From Chloroflexota bacterium (GTDB taxonomy: Bacteria > Chloroflexota > Anaerolineae > Aggregatilineales > UBA2796): DNA of 8,084 nucleotides. The translations under genes were made by a program, and so were the position numbers. Each line of letters begins with the position of its first letter. Within the stretch, counting starts at the first letter, position 1. The stretch lies in NCBI GenBank assembly GCA_003695215.1, contig RFIM01000311.1:1-8084 (forward strand). The letters are read 5' to 3'. Under the pieces are notes generated by a model. That model made no database searches and was not told the DNA's origin. It worked only from the letters and a program-made list of their open reading frames with translations. Below, piece after piece: positions 1-6,316 of this stretch.

Positions 1-8
1 GCGCTGCC

Positions 9-1283
9 TCAGGCCTCATCCACAGGCACGTAGCGCAGCTGGCCATCATCCTTGCCTTCGATCACTTCGCCTTCAATGACTTCACCTGCCGCAGCAGTCG
101 GCTCAGGCGCGTTGCCCATCAAAGTGCCTGTCTGACGGGCAGGTGACACCAGCGGCAGTGGCTTGGCAGGCGTGGGCGCAGGCGGCTCTTTGGGCTGTGG
201 CGGTGCGGGCAACGGGCGCGGCGACTCGCCTGTTTGGTGGGCAGGTGCGGGCGTCGGTGTGGCGCGGCGGCGTGGCGGCGCTTTGATCAGCTCAGGCTCG
301 GGCTGGGCAGCAGGCAAGTCAGTGCCTTCGGCGCGGGCGGGCAATTCGCCCTCAGGCACCTTGCCCATGCCGAGCTTCAGGGCAGCGCCAGCTGAGAGCG
401 CCCTTGAGGGCGGCGGAGGTGTTGGCAAGCGCAGCTCATAGATTGTGCGCGGCGCCTCCAGGGCTGAGCGGCGCGGCTGAAGCGGCGCAGGGCGATATTC
501 CACTTTGCGGTTAGTCAGGCGGCTGAAAATCGCCTCGACGACGCTGATCACCAGCAGCATCAGCAAGTTGACGGCAGCCACGCTGCCATAGACTGTCGTG
601 AGCGTGTAGATCGCCGTTGCTATCGGGCCAGCTAGCAGCATCAGGATGGCGTTGTACATGCCCAGCACCAATAAGAAGCACATGAACGCGCCGAAGATGA
701 CCCACAAGAACCAGGTGCTGCGGAGCTCGCGCAGCGTCGGCAACATGGTATTGGTGATAGTGAAGAGCAGGTAAATCCAAATTGGCAGATCGGCGCGGCT
801 GAGTAAGGCGCCGAAGGCCTGGCGCAGCGCCGCTGATTCAGCGCTGCCAAGCAGCGCCAAGAGCTGTGGTAGGTTCAATGCGCCGTAGCTGATCGCCAAC
901 ATGATACTGAAACCGACTACCATTGGCGTCGCGGCTAGAATGCCGATGTAGACAGGGTTGAGGATAGTGTAGTGGAACAGGCGGAAGTGAACGACGCCGT
1001 CATCATCAATTTGCGGGCCAGGCGTGATGAAAGTCGGCTTTTGCCCGAGCATGCCTGCCACAGTCCAACGGCTGAGCTCGCGCAGCAGAATGCCTGGCAG
1101 CAAGACCAGGATGTAAATCCAAGCGGCGCGCTCTTTTTTGCCTAGCCAGATCAATCCGATGCCGAAGAGATGTTGTTTGATCCAATACTGTGTGCGCGCC
1201 AGGGCGAAGATCACCACGCCGAAGATGAGCCATGGCGTGAACAGATTCAGAATCTGCGACGTAGTCAGTTCTTCAGCCAACAT
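9..1283 (-). CDS. Multi-pass membrane protein, likely inactive M50-like (RELSR in place of HExxH), with Pro-rich cytoplasmic-type tail
   Basis: This 424-residue protein has about six hydrophobic segments (roughly residues 15-30, 53-68, 106-133, 167-182, 190-212 and 232-254). A low-complexity Pro/Ala/Arg tail runs from about 264 to 395, and the end is acidic with the duplicated unit EVIEG at 401-410. The segment LLPGILLRELSRW (61-73), followed by a loop and then NTMLP (178-182), matches the layout I remember for a Chloroflexi M50-like membrane family with LHELSHW and a later Asn/Pro motif. Here both zinc-binding histidines are arginine (R68, R72), so protease activity is unlikely. The gene starts 3 nt after the tpiA stop (TGA-ACC-ATG). 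No clear Shine-Dalgarno is visible and no other early Met exists, so reinitiation after tpiA is likely. The real function is unknown. Membrane location is secure; the family link is from memory. Confidence 0.85.
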   Translation of the reverse strand: MLAEELTTSQILNLFTPWLIFGVVIFALARTQYWIKQHLFGIGLIWLGKKERAAWIYILVLLPGILLRELSRWTVAGMLGQKPTFITPGPQIDDDGVVHFRLFHYTILNPVYIGILAATPMVVGFSIMLAISYGALNLPQLLALLGSAESAALRQAFGALLSRADLPIWIYLLFTITNTMLPTLRELRSTWFLWVIFGAFMCFLLVLGMYNAILMLLAGPIATAIYTLTTVYGSVAAVNLLMLLVISVVEAIFSRLTNRKVEYRPAPLQPRRSALEAPRTIYELRLPTPPPPSRALSAGAALKLGMGKVPEGELPARAEGTDLPAAQPEPELIKAPPRRRATPTPAPAHQTGESPRPLPAPPQPKEPPAPTPAKPLPLVSPARQTGTLMGNAPEPTAAAGEVIEGEVIEGKDDGQLRYVPVDEA

Positions 1284-1286
1284 GGT

Positions 1287-2060
1287 TCAAGGGCGCGTCT
1301 TTGCCTCTTGGGCAAGGCGCACTAAGGCCACGAAATCGTTCAGCTTGAGCGAAGCGCCACCTACGAGCGCGCCGTCGATCTCAGGCATGCACATGTAGGC
1401 CGCCATATTCTCAGGCTTCACGCTGCCGCCGTACTGGATGCGCACGCGCTGCGCTGTCGCCTCATCATAGAGCGCAGCGATCACATCGCGCACAGCTTCC
1501 TTGATGGTCTGGTTGGCGTCTTCAGGTGAGGCATTCCTGCCGGTGCCAATGGCCCAGATTGGCTCATAGGCGATCACAATATTGGCAAGCGCCTCAGCAG
1601 GAATGCCCTCGAGCGCGGCGCGCACCTGCGCGCCGACAAAGGCGACCGTCTCGCCTGCCTCGCGCTGCGCTAAGGACTCGCCGACCGCGATAATTGGCTT
1701 GAGGCCGCCTGCCAGGAGCGCTTTGGCCTTCGCATTAATCATGGCGTCGGTCTCACACAGGTATTGGCGCACTTCGGAATGCCCGATGATCACGTACTCA
1801 ACCAGGCCTTGCAGCATCGGCACTGAGATGCAGCCTGTGTAGGCGCCTTGCGGCTCTTGGTGCACGTTTTGCGCGCCAACCTTGATCGGCGTGCCGCGCA
1901 GGGCTTCGGCCACTGCGGGCAGAGCAACATAAGGCGGGCAGACAACGCGCTCTACGCCTTCAAAAGGCAGCAGCGGTGCGATCAGAGCTTGGGCGAATTC
2001 AGCGGCCTCAGCGGGCGTCTTGTGCATTTTCCAGTTGCCAGCGACGATTGGCAAGCGCAT
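1287..2060 (-). CDS. tpiA: Triosephosphate isomerase
   Basis: This enzyme interconverts dihydroxyacetone phosphate and glyceraldehyde 3-phosphate in cytosolic glycolysis and gluconeogenesis. The 257-residue length is normal for the family. All signature elements are present: N9/K11 in GNWKMHK, catalytic H94 in IIGHSE, catalytic E166 in AYEPIWAIGTG with the flexible loop 6 (about 166-176), YGGSV at 210-214 and the phosphate-binding GGASL at 234-238. One oddity is GHSEVR at 93-98, where most family members have GHSERR; Val97 replaces the first Arg. The start is supported by AGGA six bases upstream of the ATG. The gene is first in a likely two-gene unit with the membrane protein 3 nt downstream. 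It is separated from the upstream WD40 gene by a terminator, so it probably has its own promoter. Confidence 0.98.
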   Translation of the reverse strand: MRLPIVAGNWKMHKTPAEAAEFAQALIAPLLPFEGVERVVCPPYVALPAVAEALRGTPIKVGAQNVHQEPQGAYTGCISVPMLQGLVEYVIIGHSEVRQYLCETDAMINAKAKALLAGGLKPIIAVGESLAQREAGETVAFVGAQVRAALEGIPAEALANIVIAYEPIWAIGTGRNASPEDANQTIKEAVRDVIAALYDEATAQRVRIQYGGSVKPENMAAYMCMPEIDGALVGGASLKLNDFVALVRLAQEAKTRP

Positions 2061-2095
2061 GAGTCGTCCTTTCAGATGCGGTCAGTCCTGCCTCA

Positions 2096-2101
2096 AGTGT
2101 A
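2096..2101 (-). promoter_or_regulatory. Possible -10 box (TACACT) of tpiA
   Basis: On the minus strand TACACT, within GATACACT, lies 35 nt upstream of the tpiA start, between the WD40 terminator and tpiA. The same eight bases form the -10 region of the WD40 promoter. No good -35 hexamer is found at 16-18 nt; that position is occupied by a 6-bp inverted repeat (2115-2120 with 2126-2131). The call therefore rests on the -10 and on the need for a promoter after the terminator. Confidence 0.35.
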
Positions 2102-2140
2102 TCGCAAAGCGCGCCGCTCTGCCTTAGAGCGCCCTGAATC

Positions 2141-2169
2141 AAAAAAGCAGCTCAGAGGCCTGAGCTGCT
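2141..2169 (-). terminator. Rho-independent terminator of the WD40 gene
   Basis: Read on the minus strand, a perfect 10-bp stem (AGCAGCTCAG / CTGAGCTGCT, arms 2160-2169 and 2146-2155) encloses a GCCT loop. It runs into a stretch of six T residues (2141-2146, sharing one base with the stem). It begins 22 nt after the stop codon of the WD40 gene and lies upstream of tpiA, so it separates the two transcription units. Confidence 0.88.
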
Positions 2170-2191
2170 CTCAAAAGCATCACGCTAAGCT

Positions 2192-3655
2192 TCACTCCAG
2201 CGACCAGATGCGCAGCGAGCCATCAGCGGAAGTGCTGTAGAGCGTTTTGTCATCGGCGCTGAACGAGAGCGAGCGCACTGCCTGTGTGTGGCCGCTCAGT
2301 TGGCGCACTGTGCGCCCGCTGTTTGTCTCGTAGATCACAATGGCACCTTGCCCATAGCCAACAGCGATCTGGCTGCTATCGCTGCTGAAAGCCAGCGCGG
2401 AGATGGCGCCGATCCGCGCGCTCGGGCGCAAGGTCGCCTCAATGCGCAAGTTGGTTGTGTTGTACAAGATGACGTTATCTGCTGAAGCAGCTGCTAGCAA
2501 ATCAGCCGATCGACTGAAGGCGAGCGCGCTGGCAGTGTTGATATTGTCGATCAACTGCGTGCTGCCATCAGCCAACGAGACCAGGCGCACGAAGGGATCG
2601 CCTGAGGTAGCATAGGCCGCAAAGCGTCCGTCTGCGCTGAAGACTGTGTGCAGCAGATCGCGCGCGTGTTCAGCCCGAGTCTGCGCTTCTTCGCGAGTCG
2701 AGTTGGCATTGAAGACGCGTAGCGCATTGTCTGTGCCGCCGCTGATGATGCGCGCGCCATCTGCGCTATAAGTCAGGCTGATGACCGAGCCGCGATGGGC
2801 ATCGAAGCTGGTCAGGTTCCTGCCACTGGCCACATCCCACAAGAAAATTTTCGCAGCCGCGCCAACGGCCAAAGTCTTGCCATCAGAGCTGAAGGCCAAG
2901 CTGCTGACGTTGGTGCGTCCCATTTCAAGAGTCTGCGTCACTTTGTAGCCGCGTGTCTCATAAAGCAGCACATTGCCGTTTGAGCCGCCCACTGCCAGCA
3001 GCGCGCCATCAGGGCTGTAGGCCAGTGCAGTCACACGCGCCTTGTTCTCCTCAAGCGTGCGCTGCTCAGCGCCTTTGACGACATCCCAGAGCCGAACGCT
3101 CTGGTCAGATGAGCCTGAAGCGATCTGCGCGCCATCAGCGCTGAAGGCAATCGCCACGATCTGGCTACGATGCCCTTGTAGGATGCCCGCAGGGCGCCCG
3201 CTCTCGGTTTCCCACAAGCGAATAGCATTCTGGTCAGTTGTGGCGCCTGCCACAAGCGCTGCATCAGGGCTGAAAGCGACCGCGTAGAAGCCTGAGCGCG
3301 CGCCTGCAAGCGTTTGAAGGCGCGCGCCTGTGGCCACGTCCCACACGCCGAGCGTCCCGTCTAAGCTAGCAGAGGCGAGCTTCGTGCTATCAGCGCTGAA
3401 GGCGACCTGCTGTACTTCCTCATTGTGCCCGCTGATGAAACGCGGCTGCCTGGTCACATCAGCCGCGTCATAAAGCCAAATGCCGATAGTGCTAGCGACC
3501 GCAATATACTTGCCATCAGGTGAAGCAGCCAAATGGCGAATGCCGCCGCGCCCGACGATCGTCACGCCATCTTGTGCTACAACAGTCAAGAGACTGCTGC
3601 TCAGCAGCAGCCACACAAACGCAGCGCCGATCAGCTTGCGATAACTCAGTTTCAT
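2192..3655 (-). CDS. Exported WD40-repeat beta-propeller protein
   Basis: The chosen start gives a 487-residue protein. It has AAGGAG nine bases upstream and opens with a clear signal peptide: MKLSYRK, a hydrophobic core, then VVA-QD for cleavage near residue 27. An in-frame ATG 96 bases further upstream (3751) overlaps the promoter and is unlikely. The mature part is almost entirely WD40 units. I count eleven, centred on the F-S-x-D turns and W-D/Y-E ends, at about residues 39-64, 79-107, 123-150, 166-192, 208-234, 250-275, 291-317, 334-361, 375-399, 418-444 and 460-486. Two units (near 334 and 375) are degenerate. Such propellers are binding scaffolds; the partner is unknown and no enzymatic domain is present. 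The gene appears monocistronic, with its own promoter and terminator. Confidence 0.92.
   Translation of the reverse strand: MKLSYRKLIGAAFVWLLLSSSLLTVVAQDGVTIVGRGGIRHLAASPDGKYIAVASTIGIWLYDAADVTRQPRFISGHNEEVQQVAFSADSTKLASASLDGTLGVWDVATGARLQTLAGARSGFYAVAFSPDAALVAGATTDQNAIRLWETESGRPAGILQGHRSQIVAIAFSADGAQIASGSSDQSVRLWDVVKGAEQRTLEENKARVTALAYSPDGALLAVGGSNGNVLLYETRGYKVTQTLEMGRTNVSSLAFSSDGKTLAVGAAAKIFLWDVASGRNLTSFDAHRGSVISLTYSADGARIISGGTDNALRVFNANSTREEAQTRAEHARDLLHTVFSADGRFAAYATSGDPFVRLVSLADGSTQLIDNINTASALAFSRSADLLAAASADNVILYNTTNLRIEATLRPSARIGAISALAFSSDSSQIAVGYGQGAIVIYETNSGRTVRQLSGHTQAVRSLSFSADDKTLYSTSADGSLRIWSLE
2201..3541 (-). repeat. Degenerate tandem repeat of about 126 nt encoding the WD40 units
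   Basis: On the + strand, variants of CATCAGCGCTGAAGGC recur near 2757, 2882, 3008, 3132, 3263 and 3388, and less exactly near 2252, 2380 and 2627. The spacing is about 124-131 nt. They encode the F-S-A-D-G turn of successive WD40 units. The repeat is conserved enough at DNA level to allow slippage or recombination between units. Confidence 0.75.
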
Positions 3656-3722
3656 CGAAGGATTCTCCTTTATGAATAGACCTTGTGTCGCGGAGTGCTT
3701 TTTGAGCGCGTGAGGGCATTTG

Positions 3723-3750
3723 TGGGACACTCTGATGCCAGTGTATCCCA
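3723..3750. promoter_or_regulatory. Operator-like imperfect palindrome over the WD40 promoter
   Basis: TGGGACACT (3723-3731) and AGTGTATCCCA (3740-3750) are inverted copies apart from a 2-nt insertion (TA), separated by 8 nt. The right arm contains the -10 box and the left arm covers the expected transcription start. A protein bound here would block initiation. The pairing is seen in the sequence; the operator role is inference. Confidence 0.4.
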
Positions 3751-3767
3751 AAATGCCGTTTGGTCAA
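3740..3767 (-). promoter_or_regulatory. Sigma70-type promoter of the WD40 gene
   Basis: On the minus strand the -35 box is TTGACC (3762-3767), the spacer is 16 nt and the -10 box is TACACT (3740-3745). Transcription would start near 3733, giving a leader of about 78 nt before the ATG at 3655. The gap between the RNase H stop and this gene (3656-3792) holds this promoter and the Shine-Dalgarno AAGGAG at 3665-3670. Confidence 0.65.
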
Positions 3768-3792
3768 GATGCGCCGTGGAGACAGGGCGGCC

Positions 3793-4506
3793 TCAAGCCC
3801 TGGATCGGAGAAAATCCTGCCAGGCTTTTCTGAGCTGATCATCTGTTTCAGGCGGCAACTTATGAATATACGGCGAGAGCCGCTTCTTGGGCGTGTTGTA
3901 GAGATCGAAGAAGCCGCCTTGCACTGCAATGCGCGCAAACATACCGCCGTTCAGCAACCCTTTGAATTCGGCCTGAATGCCCTGCGCCTCGAGGTAGCTT
4001 GTGAAGGCTCGCGCCACTTCTTCCACTTCCTGCGAGAGGTCGCTTGGCGCATCGCTTGGGCTGATCATCAGGCTCAGCGCCGATTCGCGCAGGAAGTCAA
4101 TGGCTTGCGCCGCCAGCATGTCAGCTTTCTCGTTCCAAGGCACGCCTGTGTGGCTCTGCACTTTCTGCCAAGTGATGGCCACGTTTGCTTGGCGCACAAA
4201 TTTGGCATAAGCCTTAGTTAGCCGCTCTTGTGCCGTATATCTGCCCGTGGCCCACGCCTCTAAGCCTTCGTAGTCATAGTAGATCGTCACTGCTTCAATT
4301 TTGTGCGCTTCGCACCAACGCAGCGCTTCAACCACCGCTATGATCTCGCCGCCAACCTGCCGATGCGCGATATTCGTCTCAGCAATGCCTGAGAGCGCCG
4401 TGTGGAAATCTCCGTCCTTCAGGATGACGACGCCATAGCTCACCACATTCTCTCTGAAGGCGCCATCTACATAGATTTCGTATTGATCCGCTGTTGTTTC
4501 TGGCAT
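3793..4506 (-). CDS. Type I RNase H domain protein with an extra C-terminal domain
   Basis: Residues 8-140 are an RNase H type I domain, which cuts the RNA strand of RNA-DNA hybrids in the cytoplasm. The four acidic catalytic residues are present: D14 in YVDGAF, E54 in GGEIIA, D78 in YYDYEG and D129 in NEKADMLA. The loop histidine H119 (QSHTG) is also present. The protein is 237 residues, longer than the roughly 150 of plain RNase HI. After an acidic linker (about 142-160), residues 160-237 form a second domain. It has a helix, then predicted strands through FKGLLNGGMFARIAV and FFDLYNTPKKRLSPYIHKL, then a final helix. I do not recognise this domain with certainty. A small nucleic-acid-binding role, like other RNase H accessory domains, is a guess. 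GGAG ten bases upstream supports the start. It is divergent from the SorC regulator gene. Confidence 0.9.
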   Translation of the reverse strand: MPETTADQYEIYVDGAFRENVVSYGVVILKDGDFHTALSGIAETNIAHRQVGGEIIAVVEALRWCEAHKIEAVTIYYDYEGLEAWATGRYTAQERLTKAYAKFVRQANVAITWQKVQSHTGVPWNEKADMLAAQAIDFLRESALSLMISPSDAPSDLSQEVEEVARAFTSYLEAQGIQAEFKGLLNGGMFARIAVQGGFFDLYNTPKKRLSPYIHKLPPETDDQLRKAWQDFLRSRA

Positions 4507-4554
4507 GACTATCGCTCTCCATGTGCTACAGGTGCTAGCGCGTTATTTTTGTGC

Positions 4555-4571
4555 TGAACAAAAATTGAACA
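4555..4571. promoter_or_regulatory. Direct repeat TGAACA-N5-TGAACA, candidate regulator-binding site
   Basis: Two exact TGAACA copies (4555-4560 and 4566-4571) lie 11 nt apart, one helical turn, in the divergent region. They end 4 nt before the -35 box of the SorC gene. From memory, the Bacillus subtilis DeoR operator contains the same core, TGAACAAAA. The protein encoded next door is a DeoR/SorC relative, so autoregulation is plausible. Confidence 0.4.
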
Positions 4572-4575
4572 TTCT

Positions 4576-4605
4576 CTGACAAGCGAATCTGTGGTAAGGT
4601 AAACT
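4576..4605 (+). promoter_or_regulatory. Probable promoter of the SorC-family regulator gene
   Basis: CTGACA (4576-4581) and TAAACT (4600-4605) are separated by 18 nt. The start of transcription would be near 4612 and the leader about 34 nt. The -10 box resembles the TACACT boxes proposed for the WD40 gene and tpiA. No equally good promoter was found for the divergent RNase H gene in 4507-4645. Confidence 0.5.
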
Positions 4606-4637
4606 GCACAAATGTGAATGGCAGAAACCTTTGTACA
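4605..4637. promoter_or_regulatory. Imperfect inverted repeat in the SorC gene leader
   Basis: TGCACAAA (4605-4612) and TTTGTACA (4630-4637) are inverted copies at 7 of 8 positions, with 17 nt between. The pair spans the expected transcription start and ends 8 nt before the ATG. It could be an operator or an RNA hairpin near the ribosome-binding site. The long spacer makes chance a real alternative. Confidence 0.25.
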
Positions 4638-4645
4638 GGTGACGT

Positions 4646-5599
4646 ATGTTGGAAAGCCGCGAAGAGTACCTGATCCGCGTTGCCTCGCTCTATTATGAGC
4701 AGGATTATAACCAAGAGCAAATCGCCAAGCTATTGGCGACGTCACGTTCGAACGTCTCGCGCTTGTTGAAGGAAGCCAAGCAGAAAGGGCTGGTCGAAAT
4801 CCGCATCCGCAAGCCGATCAACACAGTGCCGCCGCTGGAGAAGCGCTTCCGCGAGCGCTTTGGTTTGGAGCGCGTGATGATCGTCGAGAGTCGCGGGCGC
4901 CCTTACGCCGAGACGCTCAACGCTGCAGGGCATCTGGCGGCGCGCTACCTTGAGGAGCGTTTGCGTCCTGGCGATACGCTCGCCATCTCATGGGGAACGG
5001 GCGTGAACGCGGCTGTCAGCGCGCTGGGCGAGCGGCAGAACTTGCAGGTCGAAGTGGTGCAGATGATCGGCAGCGTCGGCACGGTTGAGTCGGAGATTGA
5101 CGGGCATGAGTTGGCGCGTAAATTGGCGACCAAACTCGGCGGGCGCTTCTTTTACCTGCATGCGCCGCTCTTGGTGGATAGCCAAGCTGCACGCGATCTG
5201 TTCCTGGAGCAGCCGACCATCAGCGAGACGCTTAACCGCGCGCGGCGCGCGCGTATCGCTTTGCTAGGCATCGGCACCACTGAGATTGGCATGTCCAGCT
5301 TCCTGCGCGCAGGCCACTTGACCGAAGCCGAGCTGAAGGAGCTGCGCGCACAAGGCGCTGTTGGCGAGACGGCCGGCCGCCATTTTGATATCAACGGCAA
5401 TTGCGAGCGCTTTGACGTCAATCAGCGCGTGATCGCGCTCGATCTGACCGACGTCAAGGCCATTCCGCACGTAATTGCTGTGGCTTGCGGCTTGCCGAAA
5501 CGCTATTCAATTCTGGGCGCGCTGCGTGGCGGCTATATCAAAGCGCTGGCCACAGATGACATAACCGCGCTGGCCGTGCTGGAAGCCGATGGCAGCTAG
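4646..5599 (+). CDS. SorC/DeoR-type sugar-responsive transcription regulator
   Basis: The 317-residue protein has an N-terminal helix-turn-helix at about 20-54 (YNQEQIAKLLATSRSNVSRL), closely resembling that of Bacillus DeoR and SorC proteins. A SorC sugar-phosphate-binding domain follows from about 58 to 315. Visible family marks are SWGTG (115-119), MIGSVG (140-145), LLGIGT (206-211), G-R-x-F-D (244-248), IPHVIAVACG (273-282) and ALRGGYIKAL (292-301). The family binds a phosphorylated sugar and changes its grip on operator DNA; the effector cannot be read here. AGGTG just upstream supports the start. The gene stands alone on its strand, with operator-like repeats upstream, so autoregulation is likely. 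No sugar operon adjoins it. SorC-family CggR controls glycolytic genes in Bacillus, which makes tpiA a speculative target. Confidence 0.95.
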   Translation: MLESREEYLIRVASLYYEQDYNQEQIAKLLATSRSNVSRLLKEAKQKGLVEIRIRKPINTVPPLEKRFRERFGLERVMIVESRGRPYAETLNAAGHLAARYLEERLRPGDTLAISWGTGVNAAVSALGERQNLQVEVVQMIGSVGTVESEIDGHELARKLATKLGGRFFYLHAPLLVDSQAARDLFLEQPTISETLNRARRARIALLGIGTTEIGMSSFLRAGHLTEAELKELRAQGAVGETAGRHFDINGNCERFDVNQRVIALDLTDVKAIPHVIAVACGLPKRYSILGALRGGYIKALATDDITALAVLEADGS

Positions 5600-6279
5600 C
5601 GACGCGGCAGGCTTGCGTAGCGCCAAACGGCTGCAAAGCCTGCCCAAGCGCGATTTTGCACGCCATCAGTGATCAGATCGCGGCAGGCTTCCAAGCGGCG
5701 CTCGGCTTTGTAGGCAGGATCGTGCAGGTAAAGGCTCTCGATGCGCGTGCTAGCATCAAGATGATCGCGCGGCAGCGGCACGTTGACCAGGAAATGCGGG
5801 TAGCGCAGCGTGATCAGCGCCTGTGGCAAGCGATAGCCGCTAGCTGTGCGCGTGTACAAGCTGATGCCGCAGGGCGCGCCGTGCTGCGCAATCAGCCAAC
5901 CAACGCTTGGCGCTGCCTCTGGCGAACGGAAAAGCGCCTGGACGCGCCCGAGCGCACGCTTATCGACTGATTGAAAGAAATAGATGAAGATTTCATCGAC
6001 TTGCTTGGGCAAAATGTCCAGCGAGACGACGAGCTGATTGGTGTAGAGCATATCGCGTGCGCGCGGCAGCAGCGCTGAGCGCGTGGCTTGCCAATCGCTG
6101 TAGCCAGGCGTCATACCAAGCAGGCAAATACGGCCGCTGCCGCACTGCTCGGGCGCATAGAGACCAAGCGCCTCGATCAGCGCGGGCAGCGGCTGGAATT
6201 GACCGATATGGCGCGCCAAGCCGATGCTCAAAGCGAGCGTTGCGCTCAGCGCGATGCTCAAAAGGGTCATGGCGCGCAT
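5596..6279 (-). CDS. Small exported or membrane-anchored protein of unknown function
   Basis: This 227-residue protein has an N-terminal hydrophobic segment (residues 4-22) that acts as signal peptide or anchor, so most of it should lie outside the membrane. I do not recognise a named domain. LLGMTPGYSDWQATRSALL (53-71) resembles a G-x-T-P-G-x-S-x-W pattern I associate with uncharacterised Chloroflexi exported proteins. Four cysteines (46, 52, 137, 199) could form disulfides. The start is either the ATG at 6279 or a second at 6270. A stop codon two codons upstream of the first excludes anything longer, and no Shine-Dalgarno is visible. It lies 43 nt after the SH3b gene, likely in one transcript, with a strong hairpin between. 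Its TAG overlaps the TAG of the convergent regulator gene. Confidence 0.8.
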   Translation of the reverse strand: MRAMTLLSIALSATLALSIGLARHIGQFQPLPALIEALGLYAPEQCGSGRICLLGMTPGYSDWQATRSALLPRARDMLYTNQLVVSLDILPKQVDEIFIYFFQSVDKRALGRVQALFRSPEAAPSVGWLIAQHGAPCGISLYTRTASGYRLPQALITLRYPHFLVNVPLPRDHLDASTRIESLYLHDPAYKAERRLEACRDLITDGVQNRAWAGFAAVWRYASLPRR

Positions 6280-6282
6280 AGC

Positions 6283-6316
6283 TCAGAGCAGGCGCCTGAA
6301 CAGCCGCCTGCTCTGA
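6283..6316 (-). other. Strong stem-loop between the SH3b gene and the next start codon
   Basis: TCAGAGCAGGCG and CGCCTGCTCTGA form a perfect 12-bp stem with a 10-nt loop (6295-6304). On the minus strand it begins 6 nt after the SH3b stop and ends 3 nt before the ATG at 6279. No T run follows on either strand, so it is not a standard intrinsic terminator. It covers the place where a ribosome-binding site would be. It could cap the upstream mRNA or limit translation of the downstream gene. Confidence 0.8.

Noticed and set aside
2115..2131. 6-bp inverted repeat upstream of tpiA as a second terminator or operator
   Set aside because: The stem is short, with no T run; it may only be chance in a GC-rich gap.
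3656..3751. 32-residue N-terminal extension of the WD40 protein from an upstream ATG
   Set aside because: It would overlap the promoter and bury the signal peptide. The ATG at 3655 has a good AAGGAG and begins a textbook signal peptide.
3793..3835. Possible terminator hairpin at the 3' end of the RNase H gene
   Set aside because: The pairing AAGCCTGG with CCAGGGCTT needs a bulge, lies inside the coding region and is not followed by a T run.
3760..4221. + strand open frame of 153 codons opposite the RNase H gene
   Set aside because: The minus strand carries the full catalytic motif set of RNase H; the + frame shows no recognisable features.
6283..6316. Intrinsic terminator after the SH3b gene
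   Set aside because: The stem is strong but lacks a T tract on either strand and abuts the next start codon, so it is listed as a stem-loop only.
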